From Rachycentron canadum (lineage: Eukaryota > Chordata > Actinopteri > Carangiformes > Rachycentridae), in NCBI GenBank assembly GCA_038496675.1, contig CM076651.1, positions 12,365,724-12,429,723 of the forward strand: 64,000 bases of DNA, read 5' to 3'. The position numbers and the translations under genes were made by a program. The notes under the pieces are model-generated. The model was not told the DNA's origin. It made no database searches and worked only from the letters and a program-made list of their open reading frames with translations. Below are positions 1 to 12,754 of this stretch, one piece after another. Within the stretch, counting starts at the first letter, position 1; each line of letters starts with the position of its first letter.

Positions 1-901
1 TACGTCATTTACCAGAGAAATTCAAGCTTACTGAACATTTACTCTTCATTATCTTGCTGCCGCATAAAGTTTATTGGCAGAAGAGGCTTCCAACTCACTG
101 TACCTTTCCTCCTACATTTCTACATTTCTAACCAATGTTATGTACCATACAAGGCCCATGAAATGAAAGCCATGAATGGCTGCTCTTATATAACAGTATC
201 TTGGAGTGTGTCAGAACTGAGAGCAGAGCTGTGACTGGATGGACAAGAACTGTTACGTTGCTCAGTTACGTACAAAGTTTGATCCAGGGAATAGGCTCAA
301 AACCCTGGGAGAAATGAATGTAGCCGTTCTCTATTCAAGCGACTGCAGTGAAAAGTTCAGTTCGGCATCTGTTGGGGTCTCACAAACGCTCGACTGAGCT
401 GGAATGAGAGCAATCCCATGAGACTGTATATTGAATTCTAAATCCAAGTTATTTGACTTGTGAACGTCTATAGATAAGATTGTTTGCACAGTAAATGAAA
501 GCATGACAGTAATATTCTTCCATGCTCTAAAGGTTCAAGTGTATTACTGTGCTGAAAGTATGACAGTAGGGGAAATAGTTTGAACAATGACTAAAAAGCA
601 TTATGTCAGAAACTGCAGCATATCGTGGCTTTAAAGCATTTGCGCTATAGAGGATTGTGGGAGCTATCGTGCATGGCATAGTTTCAAGAGCCTTACATGG
701 CTTGGCACAATATTATAGGTCTTTGCCTTGATGTCTGTAAGCAGGCAGGAACTGGTGCTAGTACAGGCCCTGGCTGTTGGTTCATTCCCGTCCCTATGAC
801 ACTGTTGTGAGTGCCCCCAGGTTTGAGCCCTGAATATTTTATCCAGATTTGACCTGCAGGACTGCATGTGCATTATGCAGACATGGCCGGCTTGAATTCC
901 C

Positions 902-946
<45 letters not shown>

Positions 947-1374
947 GACTGCATCAGTAAACAGACCCCAACACACCATCCCTGATGCATCCTTTCCTCT
1001 CCTCCCTGTCCCATCCTTGTTTACCCCTTCGCCGTGTTGCTCCCCTTCTTCTCACCTCTCTCCTTTCCCCTCTCTCTCTCTCTCTCTCTGTAGCTCTCCT
1101 GCAGGCCCACTGCCCCAGCCTTATTCAGCTCCCTCCTGCCAGACCAACACTACTGTACTGAGACAACAGCCCCATCCGTGATCGATGAGCAGCGTCTGAT
1201 GCAGTCCCCAAGACTGAGACAAACAAAGCCTCGCGGCTCAGCTCTCTGTGACACACCAACACTGCCTGCATTCACATGTTTGTGATACACCCAAGGTGAG
1301 ATGGGGAGAAGGGAAGAGGGGGCTGAGGGAAGGAAAGAAAGACCCCCTTAGAGAACACATCAGCACACCCCCCC

Positions 1375-1409
<35 letters not shown>

Positions 1410-1452
1410 CCCTCCCTTCCTCCCTTCACAGCCATTTAGAGGATGGATGTAC
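1..1452. other. Non-coding left edge with CT and CA microsatellites
   Basis: No exon of a recognisable gene is visible here. A (CT)n tract lies at about 907-943 and a C-run followed by (CA)n at about 1368-1408. Open frames across these tracts are low-complexity artefacts. The stretch directly follows the donor of the signal-peptide exon at 1453 on the minus strand, so it is probably the first intron of that gene. Confidence 0.6.
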
Positions 1453-1586
1453 CTTCTGTCCAGGATTTCAGGCACTTCTTCATAGACGAGTCCCGGCTGC
1501 AGCTCTTCATCAGAGAAGGAGAGCCCAGGCCGGCTGAGAGCGGACAGCAAGGCGAGGGAGCAGAGGAGGAATGCGTGTGCAGCCAT
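1453..1586 (-). CDS. First coding exon of an unidentified secreted protein (partial)
   Basis: The first ATG is at 1584-1586. It opens a 44-residue segment starting MAAHAFLLCSLALLSALSRP, which is a good signal peptide: a hydrophobic Leu/Ala/Ser core of about 15 residues ending before GLSFSDEE. A short acidic stretch follows (DEELQPGLVYEEVPEILDRR). The exon closes at a good donor, GACAGAAG|gtacat, leaving two bases of the next codon. Upstream the sequence is GC-rich, as expected of a promoter and 5' UTR. The remaining exons should lie to the left of the window, since nothing downstream within 1.4 kb continues the frame convincingly. I do not recognise the family. What is seen is the signal peptide and the donor; that this is a real gene start is inference. 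Confidence 0.5.
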
Positions 1587-1599
1587 TGAGACAATGAGA

Positions 1600-1800
1600 G
1601 GAGACTGCCGCTGGTCGAGCTCCGCTTCATAATCTGCTCTCCTCGCAGTGGCTGACTCCCAGCTCGCTTGACTGGCAGTCGCCGTGGCCAATCAGCAGCG
1701 AGCAGAGCCGATCAGCGTGCACCACCGTCCCCTCGCTGCGCCTTCCCTCCCCCCTGCCCCCTTCCTCCTCCTCCTCCCACCCCCCGCCCTACTCCCTCCT
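1600..1800 (-). promoter_or_regulatory. Candidate promoter of the signal-peptide gene
   Basis: A GC- and CpG-richer patch directly upstream of the minus-strand ATG at 1586, against an AT-rich background. It merges at 1735-1800 into a pyrimidine-rich C/T tract on the plus strand. No TATA box is obvious. The call rests on base composition and position only. Confidence 0.3.
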
Positions 1801-4595
1801 TTGTCATCATCCCTCTGATTCCCTCACTCTGCTCACCCTTCCCACATCTACTCCAGCTCTGTCTAACCTTCTCTTCCCCCTCTTTCATGCGTGTGGAGTG
1901 TGGAGACCGCATACCTGCGATACGCGCAAAATGACATGCCAATACACATTTTAGAGACACACGCGTGCTCAGGCATGTATCTGCACACACACGTTGGGAC
2001 ACACGCCTGCGCACGAAAAAAAAAACAAAAAAAAAAAACCTGACAGCAGCAGACACATGCACACACCTCTGTGGAAAATCACCTGGGGAACGTCAAGGTC
2101 AGATTGTGGAGGAGGATAGGAGGATGTGGACATGACTTTAGGTGGCCAGTTAAAAAAACAAACACACACACACAAACATAACCATGACTGCATGACCTAG
2201 ATCTCCAGTGCGCTGCCACAATAGCAGAATTAATTCACTTGATCTATGTGTTGTTGTTGAGCACTGAGAGGCCCCGCAGCTGAGGAAATTGTCCACTGAG
2301 GCTGCAAATATGGATGACAGGAGCAGCTGAGCAGCCGTGGGATGAGACGGGAGCGAGGGTCCGACCCCGACGACCCTGACTGCTGATCCCGTTTCCTCCT
2401 CATTATTTTGCCCCCCACTCCCCACCCCCCATGCGTGAGACGCCCCAGGATCTTCATACATCCTCTCATATCTTTTATTTCCATATCCCACGATGTGATG
2501 ATTTTCAGAGCTCAACATTAGGAGTGGTTATATAACCAAATGTTGTGTGGCCTACTATCGTGGTTGATTTTCACAATGACTCACACTGAAGGAGTGACTG
2601 CAAAATGTTGTCTCTTCCTGCTGTTTTTCTGTCATGTATCAGGCGATACATTGTTCTCCTCTGAAAACAGCCTTGATCTAAAACGTTTGTGCTGTTATAT
2701 GTTATACCTATATTCCAGTGAACACTCAACAAATAGGTAAATAAATAACACTAGATTCAGTGAATGTGTGACAGGACGTCTTGGTACAATGTTTAAGTAT
2801 CTGGTGTGCAGCTGAGAAATGACAGCTCTTTATAGAACATATACAACTGTAATACAAGGCATGACTGACACACACATATAGCCTGCATATTTCTAACTAT
2901 TACCTGATTGTGCAAAGGCTTATTTGAAGTAATATCACAGATAAAATATCATGTTGTTACTATTGGGTTGCCCTGTAATTCAGTTAGAGGCTATGGATAC
3001 ACTATCAGTTAATAGTGTACGAGACAGGTGAATTTAAATTGTGTCTTGTCTATTGTGAAATTTATGGATTTAACAAAATGAACACAACACAACAGTAAGA
3101 TTGTTTTTTTTTCCTCACTTTCCTCTGTGAATCTACTTTTGTGTAACTAATGCAGCTCACTTTGTATGTGCATCCTAAAGCAAAGGTTTATGGGACTATG
3201 TGTATAGTGCGGTGCATGTATTTGTGTGACTCATTGATGCGCTAAAAGGGCTAAAGAGTTGCTGAGGGTAGGGGAGGTCGGCTGTGTCTCTGAGGTTACA
3301 CAGTAACAGGAGGCGACTGAAGGCTGTCTCAGCCCTCTGTGTTCACCTGCTTTGGTCACCTCAGCAGGCCAGTGTGTCAGTCTACTAGAGAGACAGAGCA
3401 AACCGTCACTGCTGCCGTCAGAGAGTGACAGCCTCACAGAAGACATCCAGGTGTGATGACTTTAAAAGAAGATAACACACTGTCTCCTGGTCTCACAACA
3501 TTGGGTGCAACACAACATACTGGATACCCACCTTTGTGGATGGTTAGCGTAGACAGTGTATCTGAACAGTACCGTGGGCTTATTAAACCTTTTTAAACAT
3601 GTGGTATCACCAAGTGCCTGAGCCTGTGTGAGTTTAAAATAAGAAATAACACAACCTACCTCTTGCTGATGAAATGGTGAGTTCGTGAACAATAAATTGA
3701 ACAGATTATTGGAATTTAATTGAGTGGTTTTGCTGCTACAGACCTTTTTTTATGGTGGTAATGTTAGATATTTCCGGTCAGCCTTAGATCAATATTGCTG
3801 TCATTAGTCAAGCTGTTTATTCATTCTAGTTTTACACTGGGAGTTTTGTAAATAAATTGCATCATGCAGGAGGGGACAAAGTAAGCAAAATAACATCCCT
3901 GTGCTATCAACAGTAGACTATACCTTAATGGCCCTCTCAGGGGATGTAGTCTGTGTTGCTTTTGCGCTGGGGTTGGTTGTAAGGTGCTCCCCCTTCTTCA
4001 CAAGTTTCTGTTTTGCCCTCTCTCGGTGAGTCATACAGCATTTTTGATTATGAAACAGATTGAACATACAGAGCTGAGGGTTACTGTCTATTTATAGGTC
4101 TGATCTCATATCCAACTTTTTAATCCTGCTCTTTATGCCCACATAGAGCACTGAGGCCTGCAATACACAGGGTGATGTAATGGCCTGGAGCAGTTTTAGA
4201 TGCTCTACAGCATGTGTTTATGATGGTATAGGACTGCTAATCTATCAGCAAGCATGAACATCTGATGTCTGAAATGTTTAAGCTGCAGCAGCATTAATCA
4301 GAACGCTAAAGCTTGTATTCATTAAAAGGCCTCAAGTGTTGTGGGAGGGTCAAGTGCTTCACGCTCAGAACTCAAGTGCAGCGATAGTATAGCATGTTGC
4401 TCTGTGTTTATGTTTTATGTGTTAGCTAATGACTGAAAATGTGGAAAGAGACACAGTTTTGATTATGGGTTTTTATTGGTATACATATTTTCTGTCTGTC
4501 ACAACACCATAGTTCACTGCCTCTGTTGCCGTTTTTGCTGACCATGATTTCTGCACAAGCTAACACATGGACACACACACGCACACATACACAAA

Positions 4596-4645
<50 letters not shown>

Positions 4646-7489
4646 CACACAACCTTTCATCTTCCAGACAAGGTCAGTGAATAAGGCAAACTTAGACAGG
4701 TGATGCAAATATTATGGTATTTCCTCATAAGTGATATAATGTCTCACCTTATTTCTTACGTCATCTCGCTAGTCAGGTGGTTTTCATTCATCGCATTTAC
4801 AATTCTCGAACATCTGTTGCATGACAATATAAACTCATGGTAAAATGAATTTTTAAAATGAAAAATGTTACCTCGAAGTCCTAATCCTGATTACTGACTT
4901 CATTTAACTACATGTTATATATTTCCAACACTTAAGCGACACATCCTTTATAAAATCTAGCCTATTAATTAAATATAGTAACAATCTCCAGGTAAGCACA
5001 GTTTACTGATTATTCTGCTAGGATTGCGTAACATCCTTAAAAGCTTTCACTGTGTCACTTCTTCATGTCTTATAGGCATTTTCCTGGGCAATATGATAAA
5101 TGGAGACTATGTTGTATAAATTATTGATATGCAACTAAAGAATTATGGTGTATAAAGCTAAGAAATTAGGTCTTACCATCTCTCTATGTACTCTGTCAAA
5201 ACTATCTGCTTGTACAGCACTCTGTTAAAAACAGGTAACATTTCTCCATAAATAAACATAGACTCCTTCTATAAATTCTATATCCATTCATAAATCACAT
5301 ACCATGTAGTTTTTGGTTGTATTAACCAGTCAAGTTTAGACAGTTGTTCTACACCTTTAAGCTGGCGAGATCAATCATGTGATACAACGCAAACAAGAAA
5401 CCCTCCACACAGAGCAGTGCAGAGATTTGATTGGCTGAAACCTGTGAATGGCCGACGTCAAATGATTAACATTCATGTCACAACACTGCAGTTTCATTCA
5501 GTCCTTGGGTTCTCCTGGCTGGCGCTATGCCAGACTGTGCCACCTGAGGGCGCTCACACATGACCCAGCAGTATGCCTTCAATCCGTCAGTCATATGTAC
5601 TTATTTCATGAGGCACGATGTTAACATAAATGTGGAGATGTGATAGAAACCGGTAATAATCTGCTCTGCAATGAAGAAGGGTATTTCCCTAAAACACTTC
5701 AGCACTCCAAAATCACTTTAAAAGTCTGTGCATGTAGGTCTACCAGTGATTCAATAAATAAATTAATCAATAAATACATTCAAATTAGCATAGGTAATAT
5801 ATTACCTGTTAATATGATAAAACAATTCCACACCAGCAAATCTGTTACATTTTTCAAGCTATTTAGTTGCACTGTTCACCATTCTCCTAGTCAAATAGCA
5901 GCAAGCCTACCAGTGATCAGATTCAAGTCCACGTCCACAAACTAAGCACCTCACCCGATAAACTCACCCTTCGTGAAAGGTAAACAAATGGACACTCAAA
6001 CTAATACATTCCCAATGACTGATGTGAAAAAAACAAAACTGAAATACCAGAAAGATGAAGTGGCTTTTAGATCACAGGAGAAGATGATAATTTAGCTGTG
6101 AACACAAATTACCTACAATATGCATGTACTGATTTGGCATTATCCTCATGATATAATGATTCTCTTATTTCTCGTCTAATACATGAGTTTTCTTCTTCCT
6201 TGTCTCCTTCACTGCAAGACGCAAAAGCCTTGTTGTAGCAAATGAAGAAAGACAAGCAGAGGCAAACACACCTTTTACAGCTTTTAGATGCACCAGGGTC
6301 TTTCATAATCTATTCAAAGATGTGTGAAGATGTCAGGCTTTCTAGTAAAAAGCTCACCTAGCTCTATAGACACTGCTTTATCGTATGTGTTAACACTTTT
6401 GCTATTGAAACACAGTCTGAAACTGGGGAATGTGCAGTCACATGCCTTCAATATTGTCTTCAAATTTGCTTTTATCCCCATACCTAAATTATCTAAAAGA
6501 AAAATGATAAAAACCACAGATAATATCAGAAGCACAGTTCTATCCATGTATCAAGAGTATAGTCAAACTAGGACAACAACTATCATGCCAAGTCTATGTT
6601 TATCTGACAGGCGTAAAGATAGTCATGATATTTCCTCACTTTGTTATGTGGATACAGAGCTATTGTTTGATTGTCTAGAAACTAAATGTAAGAGAGAGGC
6701 ACCAGACTGTAAGGAAGGACAAGTAAAACAAACCAGTAAACAAATAAAGAAGTCTCTATATAAATATAAACTCTAGTATTGTCTGATAACTATGGAGTTG
6801 GTCAGCGCTTGATCAGTGCACACAAATATAAAACGGCAGTCCTGGAACAAATCATTTGTTCTGATCGAGGATCAGCTTTATCCTCCCTGCTTTCTAACTT
6901 TTGCCACGAGGCAGGAGAGGTAAAATTAACCCCAGGTCGGCGTCTAAAAGCAACTATACCAGTCTATAAAATGAGCATAAAAGATAGAAGGCACAGAAAC
7001 ACAAACCCACTGTGGAGTGGGGTGGACCGACAGCAGCAGTTTTTTGGGGAGCAGACTCGATGAAACTGCAGGTCTGCTGACAGCAGATGGGTTGCGCACA
7101 ACTTGCAATGTCTGGAAAAGAGCAGAGATTTATATATTTGCTGTCTCATTTTCATTTTGTTTCTTTTGGACCTCTTTGTGGATATGACTGAGTCGTTCCC
7201 AGTTCCTCTCCTAGTTATGAGTGACCACAGAGTCAGAGCACAGAGTCACATTCAGTAAACCAATAAACCAAGAGGTGACTCAGTCGTGTTCCTGAATGCA
7301 CCCCTTTAGACAAAAGTGGCTTTTCATTTGATCCATTGCATAACTATCCCTAACCTGCACTGAGCACAAAATGCTGGTGTACTTGAAGTCCCACAACTTA
7401 TCTGAACTGATTTCCTCAATTTGGTCTGTCAGATCAACATGAAGGAGGAAGCCACTGATGTGACGCGGTCCCTCTATTATACACTCATC
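1801..7489. other. Intergenic region between the signal-peptide gene and b4galt3
   Basis: About 5.7 kb without a supportable exon. The right end must include the 3' UTR of b4galt3, which is transcribed leftward with its stop at 7490. A (CA)n microsatellite lies at 4571-4643. The 150-codon open frame at 6324-6776 on the plus strand has no domain, no signal peptide and intron-like composition, so I treat it as chance. I see nothing else. Confidence 0.6.
4571..4643. repeat. (CA)n microsatellite
   Basis: A run of CA dinucleotides with a few AT and GC interruptions in its left half (cacgcacacatacacaaaca) and a pure run on the right. Confidence 0.95.
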
Positions 7490-10400
7490 CTATTTCATCA
7501 CGCCAGTCTTCTCCCGTGTCGTTTGATTTGATGTTTTTGACTGTGCAGGTTCTGTCTTTTCACCGACCTGCTTGGCCACAGTCATATGTGCCCCAGCAGA
7601 CCCTTTGTTCAGTTGTCTCTTTTCCTGCCTTGCTGCACCTTCGGTCTTGCTGGTGCTACGTTGGTGGAAGGGGGTTGTTGTTTTCACAGGGATGGGTGCT
7701 TTCCCCTGGGGCAGATGGGGGTCTTCTCCAATGTTGACAGTGAGGTTGGTGTAGAGAGGCTCGAGCTCTTTGGAAAGGAGCTCATAGGTCAGAGAGTTCA
7801 GGCCATCAGAGCGCCAGTTAAGTCTGGTCCTTTTCAGAAGGTCAAACCTAGGACAGGACAGATGTAATATCACAGGTTTGTTTGTTTGTGTGTGTGTGTG
7901 TGGGTTGTTTCTGAAATGTTAAGCTACAGTCAGGAGACAGTTATCTTAGCTTAGCATAAAGATTGGCAGCAAGGGGAAAAGCTAGTATGGCTCTATCCAA
8001 AGATAAAAAAAATACACCTATCCAACTATTTCTTGGCCAGATGCAGTGCCTTCCTTGAGTTTCTGCTAAAAGTGATTGTGCCTGGAGATAAATAGTTTCA
8101 GCACATACTACACACAACATTGTAAAACAACTTGTTGCTGGTTTTGTATGTATTACACTAAAGAAATACAGTGTGTTAATTTGGGAGCTATATAGTCGCT
8201 CATAGGCAGTTTGTAAAGAGCCAGGTTTGTTGTTTCCTCATTTTTAGTCATTATCCATAGATCCATATCTTATGGACAAGCATTAGTGGTATCAATATTC
8301 TCAAGTGTATTTCCCAAAATGTCCTTAAACAGTACTACATGAAAAAGACCCTTCCATAAAAGGGAATAAACTGCCCCTGACACTGTAGAACAAGAAAACT
8401 AGAAAGCAAATGGCTCAGAAATAGCTGGCACCACAGAGCTAGTAAAGGAAAATGCCAACCCCATACAAAACAGCATGTCAACAAAAAAGGAACAATTATT
8501 TTTGTGAAAACTCAACAGGGCAGGAGCTAGAGCAAGGACAGGTTTGAACAAAATTAAAAGCCAACATAATTCTAATGCCTATCATCCGTTAATAAGAATG
8601 AAGCCCAGGCTTCAAGTATATAGTAGCACAAAGAGTGATTACTTTTAAGTTAAATGTCATTTGTTGTTTCACAGTTCAAACACATCCAAATAAAGGATAC
8701 ACAGATACACCAAATCAGATCAAATGAAAAAAAATGCCCTCACAAATTGTTTTTTATGTCTCCATCTGTACCTGCGTGGGTTTTGCTCATTGCCTCTGTC
8801 TCCTTTATGTTTGATCATCTTGTAATGACCAATGGCCACTGGAGGGCGCACAATCTTCATGCCAGACAGACGCACCCTGGATGAGCAGCAAACAACAAAA
8901 GTCAACAGGAACAGCAGATTCTCAATCAAAAGGACATAACTAGAAAACTCAGTCTGAAAGTCAGGATAATTTTAGATCAACAAACCTGGTCCTAACCATT
9001 CATGCCATTTTCTATTACTAACAGCAATAACACTGCTCAATCAAGGTACATCTAGGGATACATTTAAAAACATGAAAAGTAAGGAGTGATGTATGAGAAT
9101 ATGGAAATACTGTGATTCCCTTTTTCCTTTTCTTTGTACCACATCAATGATCTAAGTCAATGAAAACATGTTTACTAATGTTGTTAATGTCCTCCATATG
9201 ATCATTTTTTTTAAAGTAGGAGAGAAATATTGTTTTGCTTCATGTTACAGTGTGTGCAAGCTCTTGGATTTTAATTTTACTGTTTTAGAGCCAGAGAGCG
9301 GAGAGAGGGGACCAAAGCTTCACAGCAATGACATGTGGCTGAAAACTGTTAAACACACTGCCCAGCCCAAATCTGCTAGCTAGTCCATGCAAACATACTC
9401 ACTGAACCCACTCCAAGAGACTCAGAGCAAAGCCACAGCAGAGGGAGGGGACATGCGGATGAGAAATTATGTTAGGACACATAAAATAAAAGTCAAAGAA
9501 AAAATGTGGCAATGAAACTGTGAGCATGAAAAAAAAAGGATGATGAATGGATGAGTAAAGCAAAAGACGGTGAAAGAGTATGGGAAGCGGGGAGGCTTAA
9601 ATGGCCGTGCATGTAGTCGCAGGGCGTGGACCTCACATTCATCCTTCTCACCTGGCTGCAATGTCATCATCCTCTCCGCCCCAGCCCCAGTACTGGTTGG
9701 GGAAGCCATTCATCTTCATATACTGGTCTGGGGTTACTGCAGATACCCCACCAAAATACTGTGGGTACGGCAGCCTGGGGGAGTCACATCACCAGTGCAC
9801 AACCTTGAAACGTCTCAGCGCGATGTGTTAAAACATAAGTCCATTCCATGCACACAGAAAATGTGCTTTTACCTGTATCTGAACTTGTCCATGGCCACAG
9901 ACAGATGAGTGGGGAATTGTTTGTGGCAGGTGTAGGTGTTGTGGTCATTCTCAGGAAGCAAGTCAACATCATGCAGGAAAATGCAGCTCCAGTCCTCATC
10001 TCTGAGCGCCTCCCGCACCCCAACGTTAAGCAGCTTGGCTCGGTTAAAAGTACCATTCCCCCACTGAAGCCAGAAACAGAAGCAGAGGAGAACAGTTAGC
10101 TACACACGGATGTATTCAAGGAGAGCACATGTTAGAGCTATTTGTCAGTTTGGCTATTGCAGCGGAGTTAGCATTAGCATGAACCACCCTTTACTTGCCA
10201 GTGCTGGCAAGTGCTTCAGTCATTCACAAGACAAGAGGCTATAAAACTTCCTTTGAGAGGAGCTACTTCTTCAGGGCAGTATCAGAGAGTGACGAGACAG
10301 TCCAAACAGGACAGGGCGAGCCGATTAGCATGCTAACTTCAGTAGAAGAAAAATGAATGCTAGAAATGGAAGCAAAACAAGAAGGTTACTTTCCAAGCAG

Positions 10401-11740
10401 CTCTTGGAAAAGAAATAAGTTTTGATTGTTGAACTCATATAGTGTTTGCTCTTGACTGGTTGACTGCTTACGCAGAGTATGTAGTAATAGCAAAACTTAC
10501 AAATCGCTCCTTTGTGTGTGTATGCCTAAGTACCACAAGAGATAAATTACAAAATATGGTTTTATGTAGGTGAACTATTTAATTCACATGTATGCATTTC
10601 TTCATGAAAATCATTTGTGCAGCAGATTAAACCAGGAAGCAACATAATGGTTATACACCAACTATACATCAGCATTATGCAAGGAATAAACTTGCACAGG
10701 GGTCACAAACACCATTACACTGGTAATAATCCATTATTATACATACCACACCAGCCAAACCCTTGTAGTACCAAATAATATACTGATAATACACCAGTGT
10801 GACACCACTAATATGCAGTAATACACTACTAGTATATAAGTACTATACCAGTGTTACATCTGTACACTACCTATAGTATGTACGTGATTGTTAATTCCAG
10901 GAATATTTACATGTGTAACACACAAGCTATATACAAGCATGAAAATATTAATAACATCCATATTGGATTGTAAAGAGACAATGCAAGATATTGATAGATA
11001 CATTGGAAAACATATTAACGGTAACATTTTAAACCAGCCTGTAAACACTCATATATATAACCTAACCTGCTGCACTATATAGATGCTGTAGTGGATCTGC
11101 TGCCTCTGCAGGAAGGGGTGGAGGTGGTAGAGCAGGGCACGAAGGTGGGTCTGCCGGTTCCGGTATGGTACCACTATCGCTGTGTGATGGCGAGGTTCAC
11201 AGTCTGGAGGCCGGTAGCGTCCGCCTGGCAACACTAATGGATTCCTCTGTCTGATCTCCTCCAGAGACAGAGGAGAGGAAAGATGGACAGACACAGGTCC
11301 AACTGGAAGGCGGAAAGGAAAGGAAGGGAAAAAGGTTTTAGTAATACTGTCTGGCGTTTGTCTGACAAACATCTTTACAGGATGCCACACACTATAACAT
11401 TGTGTATGCTTGTCATATTTATAACAGCACACATTTAACCCCTCACTCCCTTACCCAACAGTGGGGAGGGGATCTGACAGTCTTTCAGTGGAGGTCCTGT
11501 TGCAGGCGGTCCAGTGCCTGAGTTGCGAGGCGGGGGGGGCGGTACTCCCAGATGACTGAGGTTGGTGTAGACGTCATGCGGACGAGAGTAATCAAACTCT
11601 GGCTCTGTTGTGTGCACCAGGACAGACACCAGGCCTTTGAAGCCCCCAAGGGAGAAATAGAGGACAAAGGCAAACTGAAAGCCCACCAGCAAGGCTAGTG
11701 TGCACGGGGAGTCTAGAGAGCGTCCAAAGCACGCCATCAT
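7490..11740 (-). CDS. b4galt3: Beta-1,4-galactosyltransferase 3
   Basis: A Golgi type II membrane enzyme that transfers galactose from UDP-Gal to terminal GlcNAc. Coding exons 5' to 3': 11455-11740, 11067-11302, 9873-10063, 9652-9774, 8772-8876 and 7490-7847. All junctions are GT-AG and phase-matched, giving 432 aa. The N-terminus has a short cytosolic segment and a membrane anchor (CTLALLVGFQFAFVLYFSLG). The stem contains YSRPHDVYTNLSHL, LLVGPVSV and GGRYRPPDCEPR. The catalytic region shows the metal-binding DVD motif in FLHDVDLLPENDHN, then YPQYFGGVSAVTPDQY, NGFPNQYWGWGGEDDD and IGHYKMIKHKGDRGNEQNP. The SPCTLALLVG start and LLVGPVSV stem are the B4GALT3 signature and separate it from B4GALT2 and B4GALT4. 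The tail is longer and more Lys/Thr-rich than in the roughly 393-aa human protein. I chose ATG 11740; the codon directly after it is also ATG, and an in-frame upstream ATG exists at 11824. Confidence 0.95.
7920..8335. repeat. Fold-back (long inverted repeat) interspersed element, copy 1
   Basis: This lies in the last intron of b4galt3. The left arm (about 7920-8005) carries cttagcttagcataaagatt and ctagtatggctctatccaaag. The right arm (about 8205-8320) carries the approximate reverse complement, including gagccaggtttgttgtttcc, and ends with gtggtatcaat and gtatttcccaaaatgtcc. The phrases match a dispersed repeat that I know to be very common in spiny-rayed fish genomes. No open frame is present, so it is a non-autonomous, MITE-like element. 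The family assignment is from memory. Confidence 0.65.
10640..10870. repeat. Degenerate tandem-like tract rich in ATACACCA-type words
   Basis: Within an intron of b4galt3, short words such as acaccagtgt, atacacca, agtaatac and actagtatat recur irregularly over about 230 bases. The period is not constant and no clean unit can be defined, so this is only a weak repeat call. Confidence 0.35.
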
Positions 11741-12754
11741 AAAGTAAGAACGCAGAGAAATGGAGAAATCCCAAGTGGAGAAATTGCATGGAGGGATATG
11801 AGGAGAAATGGACAGTGGGAGCAAGTGGTAGCTGAATGAGGAGGGTAGAGGAAAAGGTAGGAAATGTGCAAGGAGAAGCAGAAGGAGAAGGAGGGTGGGG
11901 GAAGAGGCAGTGCTGGCTACAGGCTCAGATGTGGAGGTGGAGGGTATCCATCTCTGGTAATGAATAATAGTAATGGCGAAGCTCAGTCAGTACTGCCATC
12001 ACCTCCCAACCATAGACGTCACTGACAGGAAAGAAGAAAATGATTGTTTATTAATCACAATTACTGCTGGTTATTATTAGTGCACTACATCAGTCAAGTT
12101 AAAGGGTACCTGATTTTGCACAGGCCTAATTAAAACCTGTCCTGGGCCATAAAGGGCTCGCTCCACCTCTCTCCTCCTCTTCCCCCTTTCATCATCAAGC
12201 TTTCTGAAAGAAAATAAGACCTGAGTGAGTGACAATGCAGCGTCAGGGTGGGCTCAGTACCGCTGTGTAGTCCACTATAAGCTAAAATAAGCTTGGGAAT
12301 GACAAGCAGCTGCAAACAAATGCCATGTTTGCTTCTTTATTTAGAATGGCTTGGCCAGCGGTGACAGTCCATGGGGCATATATGGAAGAGAGGGGCTTAT
12401 GCCTGCGGATCAAATTAATCCAACATCACAGTTCCCTGTTTGTCCAAACAATTTCATGCTATAGCAAGCCCTGTGAGACTGGATTCACCCGTGGAGGTGC
12501 TGTTGAATTTCAGGAAGACAGGAAGCAAGAATCCAGAGCTATTAGAAAAAAGAGGAGAAACAGCGCCATGGTTATCAGCAGGCTACCGATAGCTCTCCAT
12601 CCAGGTGATCAGCATCTACCGCCAGGCCTGTGCAGGCGATATTGGGCAGTATTTAAGTGAGAACATGTCAGAGAATATGTCCAAAGGGATCACTGGCTAC
12701 AAGAGGCTCACTTTAATACAAGCTCTGGCTGCACCAGCCGACTCACCAGCGCGT

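Noticed and set aside
4426..4708. Cys/Val-rich minus-strand frames
   Set aside because: Produced by the (CA)n microsatellite at 4571-4643.
6324..6776. 150-codon plus-strand open frame
   Set aside because: AT-rich intergenic composition, with no signal peptide or domain. An open frame of this length is expected by chance in 64 kb with alternative starts.
7516..7867. Three overlapping plus-strand frames at 7516-7867
   Set aside because: They are shadows opposite the last coding exon of b4galt3.
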